Shown: positions 45,761 through 56,489 of the stretch, in pieces
How positions within the stretch are numbered: position 1 is the first letter of the stretch
Layout of the letters: each line of letters opens with the position of its first letter
Assembly (NCBI GenBank): GCA_036172665.1
Contig: CM069872.1
Coordinates: 58,514,101-58,578,100 of the forward strand
DNA: 64,000 nucleotides
Source: Prosopocoilus inquinatus
Lineage: Eukaryota > Arthropoda > Insecta > Coleoptera > Lucanidae
Direction: 5' to 3'
Program-made: the position numbers and the translations under genes
The notes under the pieces: generated by a model
What the model saw: only the letters and a program-made list of their open reading frames with translations
Told to the model about the DNA's origin: nothing
Database searches by the model: none

Positions 45761-47092
45761 TTATAAATATCGGTTGTTCTTGATGAAGTGCTGGTCACCC
45801 TCGGAAACGAAGCGCTTGCGTCCCCTAGACGGCAATTTTTTGGTAACGTTTTCAGTCAAGAAGCCTTCCTTGCAGCAACGATCGACGAACCGATCCAGTA
45901 TAATATAAGCCAATGGCACGTCCATAGAAATATCAGGAAGATCATCGTAAACTCGCATGAATCCTCGCTCCATCTGATCAGGAGTCACTAGTACAGCGGC
46001 ATCGAAAGCCTTCAACAGTCTACACAGAGCTTCCTCCTTGGTAGCATTATTTGCTTCCAGGGCCATCACGATGGCTTCGTAAACGAGCTCGTGATGAAAA
46101 TGAGGTACTTCAAGGGAACGCAAGCAACGACTCGCTTCCTCTATGTCTCCGGAAGAAATAAACTCTTGCAGCAGCAAAGACATCTGGCGAGTTAAATATT
46201 TCACAGGTCTCAACGCGCCTCCCACACCCCAAACGTTGTGCAGGCGAACTAGGCCGTGCTTCATGGAAAGCAGAGTGTCGGCTCTCCCGAGGGCCTCTAA
46301 GAAGACTTCATTGTCGCTTTTCTCTTTAGTGATGGTAAGGAACTTAGGGGGGATGCAATCGTCGGCTATAGCACGTGCAACGAAATTACCCAAGACCGTA
46401 GGGGCGTCGGGAATGTCCAAAATTAAATCGTTCACGTTTGCGAGTAAGTTCTCGAAAGCTTTGGTAATATCGAGCTCGGTGATGACGTGCCCAAACAAAT
46501 CTGAGATTAAGACGGAGGTCATCTCCCGGTGAGAAGGTTTGTGATCCATGGCGATCTCGATCGCCAGTTGCACGAGGAGATCACGTCGGTTATTCGGGAT
46601 GCAATCTTCGATGGAGACGGCCGCCTCGTGAGTATCGCCGTTCTCGAAGTATTCTAGTATAATAGGCTCGACTTTCTTTCGAATATCCACGTCGGAGATT
46701 TCAGGCACTACCGCTTTCAATTCTATGTCGCCGTTGCTCAGGTTCTCGCTGTCGTAGTTGGGGTCGTTAACGTCCTCGTAGGTTTCCAGGAGCTCAGAAC
46801 CGGGGAGACCCCATACGCCTTTCCCGCCGGCTCCGCCTTTCTTCGGGAGTCCCCTGCCGTAGCCGTTGCGTGAGCGACGGCTGTTTTTCCAGCTGCGCGG
46901 GCCGTGGAGGAACCCGCTCGCGACCACGTTCTCCCTGCTGCTCTGACGGCTCACTTTCTTGTGCTTGCGTCTGCCGCTGATGTCGGTGGGGAGAGCCGAA
47001 GCGTTCTCTTTAATGAAACCGTCCGCTCCTTTATCTTCGACTTTGGCTTGGAAATCCTTGTCGATTTCAATGTCGAGAGATTCAGAAGCCAT
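45761..47092 (-). CDS. Pdcd4: Programmed cell death protein 4 (Pdcd4), single exon
   Basis: 443 residues, one uninterrupted frame. Pdcd4 is a tumour-suppressor-type translation inhibitor: its two MA3 domains bind eIF4A and block its helicase activity, and it acts in nucleus and cytoplasm. Here the N-terminus is basic and Ser-rich (RRKHKKVSRQSSREN, about 41-55), followed by the hallmark KKGGAGGKGVWG (84-95) and DPNYDSEN (110-117). MA3-1 spans about 135-250 (EYFENGD, KPSHREMTS, SDLFG) and MA3-2 about 298-418 (EFISSGDIEEA, LEVPHFHHELVYEAI). The C-terminal SRGRKRFVSEGD keeps the RxRxxS site (Ser430) that Akt/S6K phosphorylates in vertebrates. The vertebrate beta-TrCP degron DSGxxS is not seen. 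The start is the first Met (ATGGCTTCT after AATAAA) and gives full family length. An intron-free frame is unusual for this gene, but the frame is intact and well conserved. Confidence 0.97.
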   Translation of the reverse strand: MASESLDIEIDKDFQAKVEDKGADGFIKENASALPTDISGRRKHKKVSRQSSRENVVASGFLHGPRSWKNSRRSRNGYGRGLPKKGGAGGKGVWGLPGSELLETYEDVNDPNYDSENLSNGDIELKAVVPEISDVDIRKKVEPIILEYFENGDTHEAAVSIEDCIPNNRRDLLVQLAIEIAMDHKPSHREMTSVLISDLFGHVITELDITKAFENLLANVNDLILDIPDAPTVLGNFVARAIADDCIPPKFLTITKEKSDNEVFLEALGRADTLLSMKHGLVRLHNVWGVGGALRPVKYLTRQMSLLLQEFISSGDIEEASRCLRSLEVPHFHHELVYEAIVMALEANNATKEEALCRLLKAFDAAVLVTPDQMERGFMRVYDDLPDISMDVPLAYIILDRFVDRCCKEGFLTENVTKKLPSRGRKRFVSEGDQHFIKNNRYL

Positions 47093-48719
47093 TTTATTAT
47101 ATTCACACGGAGGAGATTATCTTAAATCTGAAATACTGAAAACTTACTGTGGTTGGTTTTTGTTGCCTATGTAAACATGGTGAGTGCTCGAGGGAATTAT
47201 TTTTGAAATTTCCGTCAAGGTAATTTTGATGATGTTTAAATCTCGTTTTAAATGAACGCGGCAGATTACAAAACTCGGTTATGTCACAAACAGAGGCAGG
47301 TAGACGAGAGTGTGGAACACGTTTCTAGAAATATCAACAACAAAGTGCGAGGTAAACATAAACACACCATCTGGGTGAATGGAATTAATCAAAATAAAAC
47401 AAATGAAGAGCGCTCGCATGCTAGATACGGCTCGTGTGCTTTGCTATTACCTTCCGGACGAAAATAAGTCGACTTTCTTCCAGAACTTCACGGACTTTTA
47501 TTGGAATTCGCTTTTTGCGTATTACGCCACACCACGGTCTGCCATAAACAATGCCTCCCGTAGAGAACGTTCCTCACATCAACCGAAGCCGGTAGTAAAC
47601 AGACGCTCCGTCCTTTTCTACCCGGTCGCCTACGTGACTGCGTCAGAACGAGATAGAAAATCGGCTTCGCCGCAGATAGGTAGCACGAATTCGCTTACCT
47701 ACTGTTAGGACGGGGCAAAAAAAAAATCATTTGTACCTCCACACGACGACGAATTTATAATCGGGCCAAAATTTCACCGCTTTTAGCTTTTACCAACTTT
47801 TACCCACACAACAAACCTAACTCTTTATGGCCGATTTATTTGGCCTGTCCTATTTGTTGCTATGCGTGCTCAGGCTCGGAGTTATACAAACCGATTCCTC
47901 CTTATCTTTGTTGTAATAAGCATACATAAGTATTTACGTATGTTACACGGCACACCTACACGTAGCTGTTTGTTTACAAACGGAATGAACAAATAGAAAA
48001 CAGTTATGAAACCTGTTTGTGCTGAACGAATTTTTTTTTACATAAGTTGTCTATAAAAGAAAGTTTTTCGAATGCCAATCCCGCCGCCTTTCAGAAATGA
48101 TGGTCAACAGCCAAGGGAATCTATTACATTCGGGTTTTATTTATTATTACAAAATCGCCCAAAACTCTATGAAGTACCATTTTAAGCGAGGCGCAAACCT
48201 TTCAGAGCGGAAACGGCGCGCTTTCTCAAATTTAACATATTTTGATGTGTTTAGCGCCACCTATTTTTCAAAACGACAAGTACATTCTGAAACTGCTGTC
48301 AAAAAATGTCTTTTTCCGCCTCCATCTGAAATTACCTGCTGATTTTCCATTCGTTCAAATTGTCCTGAAAAACACTCGCTCGAATGTCAAGGCGGGAAAA
48401 TAAAAACAGGGATTTTGCATGAAAGATTTTTAGATTGACGACACTGAGTGGCGTTGAAATGTCAAATTAAATCTCACAAATCGAAGAAAGAATTATTATA
48501 CATAGGTAGGTATAGCTAAAATTTTCTATTTTTGTAAATCAATTCACGTAATTCAAGCGCAGGTAAGCTATAAAGTAAATTAATAAAAACATCTTTAATC
48601 AAATTCAAATCAAGCGAATTGTATCGCCAACATAAGAAAGATAAATTTCCTAACTGACGCTATTTTAACCTAAAATACGTTTAGTTTTTAAATAGTTTGC
48701 CATTTTCGCTGTAAAACTA
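47093..48719. other. 5' flank of Pdcd4 and intergenic
   Basis: Minus-strand sequence just upstream of the ATG is AT-rich and probably 5' UTR. A possible UTR acceptor (TATTTCAG) lies about 40 bp before the start. A 109-residue plus frame at 47379-47708 has fairly even composition but no motif. A GCGCCACCTATT core (as in the 21-22.5 kb array) is at 48254. Confidence 0.4.
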
Positions 48720-48855
48720 ATAGCGTTTTCCACTGGTCGCACTTTCTTGCACTCAGTGCGCACTGAGTGTATCTCCATCTCGGCTCAGCTTTATGTAATA
48801 AAACGAGATAGAGATACACTCAGTGCACACTGGTACAGCCAGCGAAAAACGCTAT
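48720..48855. mobile_element. 136-bp inverted-repeat element (family G, copy 1)
   Basis: The ends ATAGCGTTTTCCACTGG and CAGCGAAAAACGCTAT are inverted. Inside, CACTGAGTGTATCTCCATCTCG faces CGAGATAGAGATACACTCAGTG around a TTATGTAATAAAA centre. The inner part is shared with the repeat at 59095-59400. Confidence 0.75.
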
Positions 48856-48859
48856 AAGT

Positions 48860-49082
48860 TAAAAAAATCAAAACTTCAAAAAATTGGAAATTTAAAAATT
48901 ACAATTCATTTTTCTTGAAGTTCTTTTCCAAATACAGGGTGAAAGTACTGCATTTCTGTAATAACTTTCTTATTAGCAGAGATCGGACGAAACATGTTTA
49001 AGAAAAATTGTCTGACACGTCAAGGACTATTTTAACTCCATTAAATTTAATAGAATTAAAAAAATCTATCATTAGAAATACA
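48860..49082. other. Short intergenic gap
   Basis: AT-rich, nothing recognised. Confidence 0.35.
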
Positions 49083-49245
49083 TATATCCTGTAATTAGAA
49101 AAAAAAATGAATGAGCCTGGGTCATGATCGCTCGAAAACAATTGCAGATCGACGTCTTCGACGATTCGTTAACGACGATCTCCAATTGTTTTCGAGCGAT
49201 CATGACCCAGGCTCCTTCATTTTTTTTTCTAATTACAGGATATAT
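49083..49245. mobile_element. 163-bp foldback with ~68-bp arms
   Basis: TATATCCTGTAATTAGAAAA, GAGCCTGGGTCATGATCGCT and CGAAAACAATTG on the left are matched base for base by the reverse complement on the right, apart from one or two positions (GAATGAGCC against GAAGGAGCC). The centre is GACGTCTTCGACGATTCG. The near-perfect arms suggest a young element. The 60-residue minus frame across it is not a gene. Confidence 0.85.
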
Positions 49246-49249
49246 TTCC

Positions 49250-51584
49250 AACAATGGATTTTCATAGAATATTTTTTCTCTTTCTGATGGTCTGGAAGCT
49301 CAGTCACTTTAAATAACGAAAGTTTTGACCAACAAGAATCAACAAAAAAAAAAGGGAACCAATTTTTCACACAGACAGAAAATTATTAAAGAGTAGTTCT
49401 ACAATGTAACAAAAATAAGAGACTGGAGTCGACTCTTGACAACTTGTTTATTTATTTATTTTTCTTCAGTCCTGCATGACGAAGCTAACCAATCGATAGT
49501 GAAACGTCGAGTGCTTTTTCCAATAATTTGAATACTGTCCGCTTAAAGTTTAAAACCTTTTATTTAACAACAAGAAACAAATTATTGAAATATAAGAATT
49601 GACCGTTGGGTATTCAACAAAGTCTTTTTATGGACACCATGTACATGATTCAATACATTGATGGTCATAAGTATAGACAATAAACACGGCTTTGTCAACT
49701 TTGACACACCGTGTGTAAACAACTGTAAGATTTTTATGGACACCTTGTATATCACACTCAGAAAGCAGATCAAGGCGCAACTCAATGAAACGCCTTTCTA
49801 CGGTGAAGAAATATATTTTACAAATAAGTAGAAACAGTAAATGTGCTAAATATACGTATAGAGATAATCATGAAGTACACTTGAGGCGTAGAGTATAGTT
49901 GTAGATAGTAATTTTGATGTACAGTCACCGCCAACGCAAACAGAAAGCGCGAGCGCGCTTTAAAAAAAAAAATTAAATCGGATAATATTGTTTGCCGCCG
50001 GAATATTATTATCTACAATTAGTGTAAATGTGAAAATGTATTCAGAATCAAATTGCAAATTGCAACCAACGACGCACACAACACGAGAGGTTTAAGGCAA
50101 GCACTGACCTCGGCTGCATTCTGTTTACAACGGTCATGACTGCACATACTAAATTTTTATTTTTATTTTTTTTTCATAACAATAAAGTACAATGTTACAA
50201 CACGTTTTCCTTGTTGACTTGGCATGATTCCAAACACATACTTTTAAAGTCGCTCTAAAAATAACTCAATATCAGATATAGGCAATCTTAAATAAATTGA
50301 CTTGTTGACTCTTATAAGTCTTATATTATGCGATACGAAGTATACTTATATTCTTTTAATGTAATTAATTGATTAGCTAATAGTGATTATTCCATAATAA
50401 ATAAATTAGCATCGACGTTAATTAAATTCTAAAGATATTGGATTTGCCTTTAATCACGCGTAATGTTTACGAATTTAGATGGTTTAATTTTTTTTTTTGT
50501 CTTTTTCAAAGTAATTAGGACAGAGGTACTAAAAATATTGCTGCTGGACCTTTCTGTTGCATATTTAGCAACGCTGCTGTCGTAACTTCCATGGAATTTA
50601 GTAGAATTTCTGAGTGAAGGCGAGTGAAAGGACGTTTAAAATATTCATGTGTAACGGAATGCTTTCAGCATAACACCCTGGGCGTTTATCTAACTCAAAC
50701 TTAACAATTAACAAATAATCATATATGTAATTGTAACGATTTAAAATCCGTTTTCATGAAATCAAGCACCTTAAGAATTACGTAAACACTATTAGTATAG
50801 GTGTTGTATAGGTGTAGATCAGCTTAATAGTAACAGTAATTACAGATATTTAAGTATAAACATCGACAGGTTTTGGTAGGGTAACACTGATTGTCTTTGT
50901 ATGTATGTATATGAACGACATGCAACATCCATTTTTAACATTGAAAGCCGTTGTGCTATAATTGTCCTATGACTAGACGAAGTACTTATTGCATCGTAAA
51001 GCGGATGTATGTATTATTGGACCACGTTTACTTAATTAGTTCAAAAAAAAAAAAAAACAACGGATCAAAAAATACCCTCGACGACGAAACAGAACGTGAA
51101 ATGCATGCGAAGCGCGAACAAGAACCCTCTCGCCTTTTACAACATTCTTAAATCTATTATCACAGAAAAAACTAAGAGCCTGATTTTAAGTTATGCCAAA
51201 AAAAAAAAAGAAGAAACTACGACGTTTTTTAAATGGAACTCACGTGAAAACCTGCAATTAATTTTCTGCGCGCGGAAATAAACGAGCGATATTTAAATGT
51301 AACACGTAAGACTCAATTTGTAATACGAGAGATATGTTGCACAATCTTTTTCCTTTTTTCTTGAAACTATTTACAGATAGACGTTATGTAAGTTGTTGAA
51401 ATAATTATTCGAATGCGATATGACAAAATTTCAGCAAACTCTCTAAATCTAAGACACGTTCACTAACTTATAATATAGCACTCCTCAGGTAGGTGAAGTG
51501 GTTAGAATTAAATACTCAGTTAACACCGTGATGTGTGTTAATTATACTAGAAAAATTGGTAAATCAGAATTTCAGTCTCATCGA
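49250..51584. other. Intergenic / LRRC57 3' flank, no gene recognised
   Basis: AT-rich with scattered homopolymers. The phrase TTTTTATGGACACC.TGTA occurs twice (49625 and 49733). No exon is supported. Confidence 0.4.
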
Positions 51585-51590
51585 TTTATT
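51585..51590 (-). terminator. Candidate poly(A) signal of LRRC57
   Basis: AATAAA on the minus strand about 265 bp beyond the stop codon. Confidence 0.4.
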
Positions 51591-51851
51591 TGCTTTGAGT
51601 AAATTTTTTTGACTGAAAAACGCGGTATCTGTGTGCGACTCAACTCTGCAGCGCGAAGTCCACTCGGCATTGAATTATGACAAAAAAAAACAAAAAGACT
51701 CCTCAGTGTGGATGAAATTAAAAAAGGAAAGGCCAATTTTGATTTTGTATGAATCTCAAAAATAAAAGCAACACAGTTTTGACTCACTCGATACTACGAC
51801 GAAGTTGCTTCTTAATGTAATTTCTTGAGCTTCGCGACGTTTAGTTTGCGC

Positions 51852-52565
51852 TTAAAACAACTTCTTCTTGACGGCCGTGTATCTTTCCATGTAAACGTCG
51901 TAGCCGTTCAAGTCGGAAAGCTGCTTCGTTTCAAACAGGTTCCCTTCGAGCGCTAAGTTTGATATATTCGAGTCGGTCAAGATTTTAGTGTGTATCGCAG
52001 TCAGTTGCAGACAGTTCTCCTCGAGACGCAGAGTCTTCAGCCGCGGACAGTACGCGATCTGCGACGATATTTCGGAAATCTGGTTCTGATTCATGTTCAG
52101 CTCGGTCACGTTCAAGCCGGCTATGTCCGAGGGGATCGCCTTGATTTCGTTCTTCGACAAATCCAAGACGTCCAAGTGCTTGAGGCCGCAGAAGACGAGC
52201 GGAAACTCTTTGAAATGATTGTCGCTCAAAAGCACCTGCTTCAGGTTAATCAGGTTGGTGATGGTGCGGGGTAATTGACTTAGATTGTTGTGGCACACGT
52301 TGAAGGTCTCCAGCTTCGTCAGGGCGCCTATGCAGTCGGGTATTTTGGAGAGTTTGTTTTTGTTTAGGTTCAGGTGCTTCAGGTGCATGAATCGGCTGAT
52401 TTCATTGGGGAGGGTTACGAATTTATTATCGGATAAATCTAGGGTGCGCAAGTTGCTTTCGAGGTGTAAGAATCCGGGGGGGAAATCGTTCAGGTTACTC
52501 GATACCTTCAACACACCTGTTTTCTTCGCCGTTTCCAGATGCTGCTTCAATCCGGAATTGCCCAT
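51852..52565 (-). CDS. Lrrc57: Leucine-rich repeat-containing protein 57, single exon
   Basis: 237 residues, matching the usual length of LRRC57 (about 239). The N-terminal MGNSGLKQHLETA is the family signature and an N-myristoylation site (Gly2, Ser at position 4 as seen), so the protein is probably anchored to a membrane face. It has about eight short plant/Ras-suppressor-type LRRs: LRTLDLSDNKFVTLPNEI (39-56), LKHLNLNKNKLSKIP (62-76), LETFNVCHNNLSQLP (85-99), LKQVLLSDNHFKEFP (108-122), LDVLDLSKNEIKAIP (131-145), VTELNMNQNQISEI (153-166), LKTLRLEENCLQL (177-189) and ISNLALEGNLF (201-211). The C-terminus GYDVYMERYTAVKKKLF is also family-like. LRR proteins of this class act as binding scaffolds; the specific role is not established. 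No signal peptide or membrane helix is seen. Confidence 0.95.
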   Translation of the reverse strand: MGNSGLKQHLETAKKTGVLKVSSNLNDFPPGFLHLESNLRTLDLSDNKFVTLPNEISRFMHLKHLNLNKNKLSKIPDCIGALTKLETFNVCHNNLSQLPRTITNLINLKQVLLSDNHFKEFPLVFCGLKHLDVLDLSKNEIKAIPSDIAGLNVTELNMNQNQISEISSQIAYCPRLKTLRLEENCLQLTAIHTKILTDSNISNLALEGNLFETKQLSDLNGYDVYMERYTAVKKKLF

Positions 52566-53141
52566 TTTTGTATCATCTCATTATACGCTTGTTCCAAGTG
52601 ACGAGTGTGGCTACTAAGAGTATTTCCTCTGTAATTTACTATTAAAGTGGATGATATACATACCTAAACTTAAATGTATCAGTCACGACGTAAAGTTAGC
52701 TTCGGTTTTTGATTGTATCCATTTAGCGACGGTGCATAATCGAATGTTGCTGCTTTAAATCATCACTTCCCCAACATATTTAATAAGACGCGAACAAAAT
52801 AAAAAAATTATTAATGATTAATGAATGCACTTTCCGCTGACAATCACAATCAGATGATGACGACGACGGACATAGAGCGCACTGCATTATCGACTGGGCG
52901 GACCGGTCGAGTTATCGATCGATTGTTTTATGTCAAATGTCATAGTAGATGACAGCACTTACAGATTCTTGCTTCTGTTTATCTGCTCCTCAACTCCGAA
53001 TATTATAAATAAATGTTATCCCAGGGATGTATCGGATAAATAAAGCGTCGCCGGCGGTGGTTCGCATGGCCGTAATCAAATGAAAATGTAATCCGAGCGG
53101 AGTTCGTGCGTGTTCAAAATGCGGGGTGCTAATTGTTAAAT
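52566..53141. promoter_or_regulatory. Intergenic region of a possible divergent gene pair
   Basis: This is the 5' flank of LRRC57 (minus) and of the candidate exon at 53142 (plus). A GATCGATCGATTG-like patch at 52910-52925 and CG-rich stretches (GCGTCGCCGGCGGTGG near 53045) contrast with the AT-rich surroundings. A shared promoter is inferred from the layout only. No TATA box is seen. Confidence 0.4.
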
Positions 53142-53178
53142 ATGACATCAACACCAAAATCAGGGAAGTATGTCCAAG
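53142..53178 (+). CDS. Candidate first exon of a divergent gene
   Basis: An ATG at 53142 (AAAT before it) opens 12 codons, MTSTPKSGKYVQ, ending in CCAAG followed by a perfect donor GTAAGTGA at 53179. It lies about 580 bp from the LRRC57 start in head-to-head orientation, beside the CG-rich patch. No downstream exon could be joined with confidence. One acceptor at 54980 would be in phase (EGQNLVTKPRDEEEGKC then a stop) but is not convincing. The rest of the gene may lie beyond this window. Confidence 0.35.
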
Positions 53179-53179
53179 G

Positions 53180-53825
53180 TAAGTGAACGTCGTTTTTCTC
53201 TTTAAACCGCGCTCGCAACAGCCTACCTAAATACACCGCACCGCATCAATTTCAACGACGATCGAACGGAATTAAGTAATCAAAATTGCTGCCCCGTCCT
53301 CATTGCCCCCCCGTTTAATTCACCTCATGACATTTTTAAACCGTCGTTTTTAATAATCGGGCTTAATTGGACGTCCAAACTTGCTTGCGAGTGCTTCACG
53401 TGAATCATACGTTATTTATTCCGCCGAAAATAAACCAGGTTACTACGTCCAATCAATAACATCATCTGTGCATTCAAATTAGGACGGATCCGTCGTTGCT
53501 AATTAGGATGTTTAAAAATTAACAACGTCTCCCCTGCTCTTGACGGCCAAGGAGAGAGCATTCTTGTCATGCGGTGGCATTTGCGGGATACGAAATACCG
53601 TTTTTTAAAAAGGTCATACTTTAATACTTCAACCAACGCACATGTTAATGCACGCGAAATAAAAAAAAGGAACGACGACTATTGCTTTACCCTTGATTTT
53701 TAAATGCTTGAAAATCTTCAAGACGTAAATAACTGGAGCATCAAATTTTGAAAAATACTCCCATTAATTAATAAATCCTTACATACAGGTTGGATAAAAT
53801 AAAGTTAACAATTACGTTTTCAATT
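53180..53825. other. Probable intron or intergenic, nothing recognised
   Basis: AT-rich unique sequence with no exon recognised. Confidence 0.35.
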
Positions 53826-53947
53826 GACTGCACTATAGAGCGCTTGATTACTGTCTAGAAATCTTGACTGCACTATAGAGCGCTTGACGGCAGTCTAGAG
53901 CACTTGATTGCTCTCTACAGCGCTTGAGTGCACTCTAAAGTGCTGTC
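53826..53947 (+). repeat. ~25-bp minisatellite
   Basis: About five imperfect copies of a unit like GCACTCTAGAGCGCTTGA: CACTATAGAGCGCTTGATTA, CACTATAGAGCGCTTGACGG, AGTCTAGAGCACTTGATTG, CTCTCTACAGCGCTTGAGTG and CACTCTAAAGTGCTGTC. Confidence 0.85.
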
Positions 53948-56160
53948 AAAATGCTAAAAGTAAATTAAATAAAATGTACACGGTGGAAAATAGTAGGATG
54001 GCGATTGTAAGAAAGAAAACTTTCTAAGAAGACGATTTCCTGTCAGGGTTGCCAGATTTTTCTTGAAAAATATAGCCAAAAGTATTACAAAAAGTAAGCC
54101 AATTACATCAGGCTCTGAAGTGTAAAAAAAATATTAATTATTTGTGTTACATTATTTGAAATATTTCGACGTCAAGATCAAAATTATTTTGGGCAAAGGT
54201 AGTCATGGATTGTTGGAAACGACCATGACTGTTGGAACCTTGGTTTTACTCGCTGTTAATGGACAGTCCCTTTCCATTTCACGACCGCCCCTTACCAAAA
54301 TAATTTCTGGTGTATCAGCATTAGCAGAAATAAATTGAAAAATAAAAATTCTTTAATAAAAAAACAGCTTAAAATAATACCATCTTAAAATTATCCGTGG
54401 GAGTAGAAGTGTGGTAATAAAAAAACAAAAACGAAACGTTAATTAATCAAAATAATTGACAGTTGTCAAAGTGAACTATTCTATTTTTTATTTTTTTTTA
54501 TTTTGCTAGAAATAAGAGCGGAGAGAAACGAAGGAAAAAAATTGAAAACCAAATTAATCTGCAAGAAACTCGGAAACGAAAGAGAAATGAAAGAAACGGC
54601 GACGAAATAGAAGGCGTAAAGCGAAAAGGAAACAAAAGAAGATCGACAATCTGAACGAAAAACAACAGCTTTTCCGAAATAAAAAAAAGTCACTTAAAAC
54701 TTTAACTCCCACTTAAGTGGTTAAGTGACGCTCTTTTTCAATAAAAGCAAGTGTCACATAACCAGTTAAGTAGGGCTTAAAATTTTATTATTTATTTATT
54801 ATATATGTGTTTAAAACAATTCAGATTTTTATTCTCCGAAAACATGTTGCTGATGTTGTAAGGCTGCATAAATAAAATCAGCCGCAATGCAATTAATTAT
54901 TTATAACTCGCCTAATATAGATTTGAGTCAGATTCTATTTTTATTTTTTTTAATGGCGTTATAAATTTCGGTTTCGTTACAGAAGGGCAGAATTTGGTAA
55001 CCAAACCAAGGGACGAAGAAGAAGGAAAGTGCTAGAAGTAACGCTTGAAAATAGCTGCGCTGGCGATTTTCGTTGGCCTGGCCGTCAGCCAACGATGGTC
55101 TTAATAAAATCCTCCTCTAAATAGAGGTGACAAAACGGTCAAAATTTATAAGATGCGGCACACGATTATGTTAACACGACCAGAGGCAGATTTTCGTAAT
55201 ACCATGCGATCGAAAATAAAATGATTTGAAGGAGATTGTGATCCGGTGTTTCACCCATGGAGGTTAAGTAAGTGGAGGAGTAAGAAGTACGTGCACTGCC
55301 CTTTCTTGTATGGCAAAAAGAGAAAGCACCAGAGAACATAACCTATGCGTGCGACAAAGTACGCGATACTCTACACTGCGTTCGTTTTGCCTTTAAATAA
55401 TACACGTTATACAGCAAAGCGTCCTCCACACTATACTTAACCTCGATGGTTTCCCCATATCTGCTATAACATGTAAGCAACAATTAACGTTTTATGTTCG
55501 AAGTCGAACACTTTGAAACAATGAAGATGCAACTGTTAAGTGAAATGCGACCAAATTGTCTTCAATACTAAATAATGGTCTACTCCGAATCATTTTATTT
55601 TCGATCGCGTGGTATAAAATCTTTAATTTTTTCCCCCTTAAAGCTTTGCATTTTATTATGCAAATTTATCAGAGTTTGTTTGTGCGGAAGGCTGATTAAT
55701 ACGTGAGTAATTTATAACAGATATGTAATCGCAATTGGACTTTCAAAAGTTCAGTTTATCTTTTTTATAGAAGGTAAGCAACGGTTTATTTGCAGTGGGA
55801 GTTGTCTTCATGGTCTTCTTCAAGTTTTACGTTTCCAGTTACTTATCATGATGCATTTTGGATGGTTGACGACCGAAAATCTCCATAAAATTTGATCGAA
55901 TCGATGAAACTGTTCCTTTTAAGTTGCACTAAAGAATTTATTGTAATTATTGTTTTACGTACACGTTTAACCTTCAGCATCTCGTCCGTTGTAATTCGGA
56001 GTGGGAATATTATTTACTTGCTGGCGCATTAAAAATATGTATATGTACAAGTTGGCAGATGTGTCCTTAAACACTCCTGCGCTCCGTCTATTTAAAATCA
56101 GTCCACGGATTACAGAAGATCCTTAACAATGCCAAAAGTTGGCAAACGTCTGATTTTCGA
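53948..56160. other. Intergenic with a spaced inverted repeat
   Basis: TACCATGCGATCGAAAATAA (from about 55200) continuing to ATGATTTGA is inverted at about 55583-55613 (CGAATCATTTTATTTTCG then ATCGCGTGGTAT), with about 355 bp between. These could be the terminal repeats of a ~415-bp non-autonomous element. An A/G-rich patch lies at 54490-54690. No gene is recognised. Confidence 0.45.
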
Positions 56161-56166
56161 TTTCTT

Positions 56167-56430
56167 TTAGAATTTTGGCGGCGCGGCGGCCGACCCGCGA
56201 TTTTTCAGTTCTTCGTTTTTAGTCGCGCGCGACGGTTTGCGGTTCGCTTCCTTTCCTTTTTTTTTTTGCTTTTTGGTTTGGTGTACGTACGTGGTGAAGT
56301 TTTGAGGTGCGATTAAATTGGCGCGATGCCCGACTACTGCGAGCTCGTCGAGGAACCCAGAGATAGAAGGCGTAAATATAGGATACACGCTCAAAAGAGA
56401 AAAAGAAAATGGGACGCGGCCAGACGACAC
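56167..56430 (-). other. Possible terminal coding segment, strand uncertain
   Basis: A locally GC-richer patch. The minus frame ends with protein-like wording: LDELAVVGHRANLIAPQNF, then a Lys-rich KKQKKKGKEANRKPSR, then LKNRGSAAAPPKF and a TAA stop at 56167. The plus strand has an overlapping ATG frame, 56326-56481 (51 residues, from MPDYCELVEEPRDRRRKYR, ending EVFYEG). Neither is recognised. The minus frame could be a last exon of a gene on that strand, since the 57.8-58.4 kb gene lies upstream in the same sense, but no splice join was established. Confidence 0.3.
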
Positions 56431-56489
56431 TGGACGGTTTTACTTTCTGTAACACCACTTGAGGTTTTCTACGAAGGTTAGACTTTAAA

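Noticed and set aside
51990..52274. 94-residue plus-strand frame
   Set aside because: Antisense to LRRC57, whose repeat structure fully explains the region.
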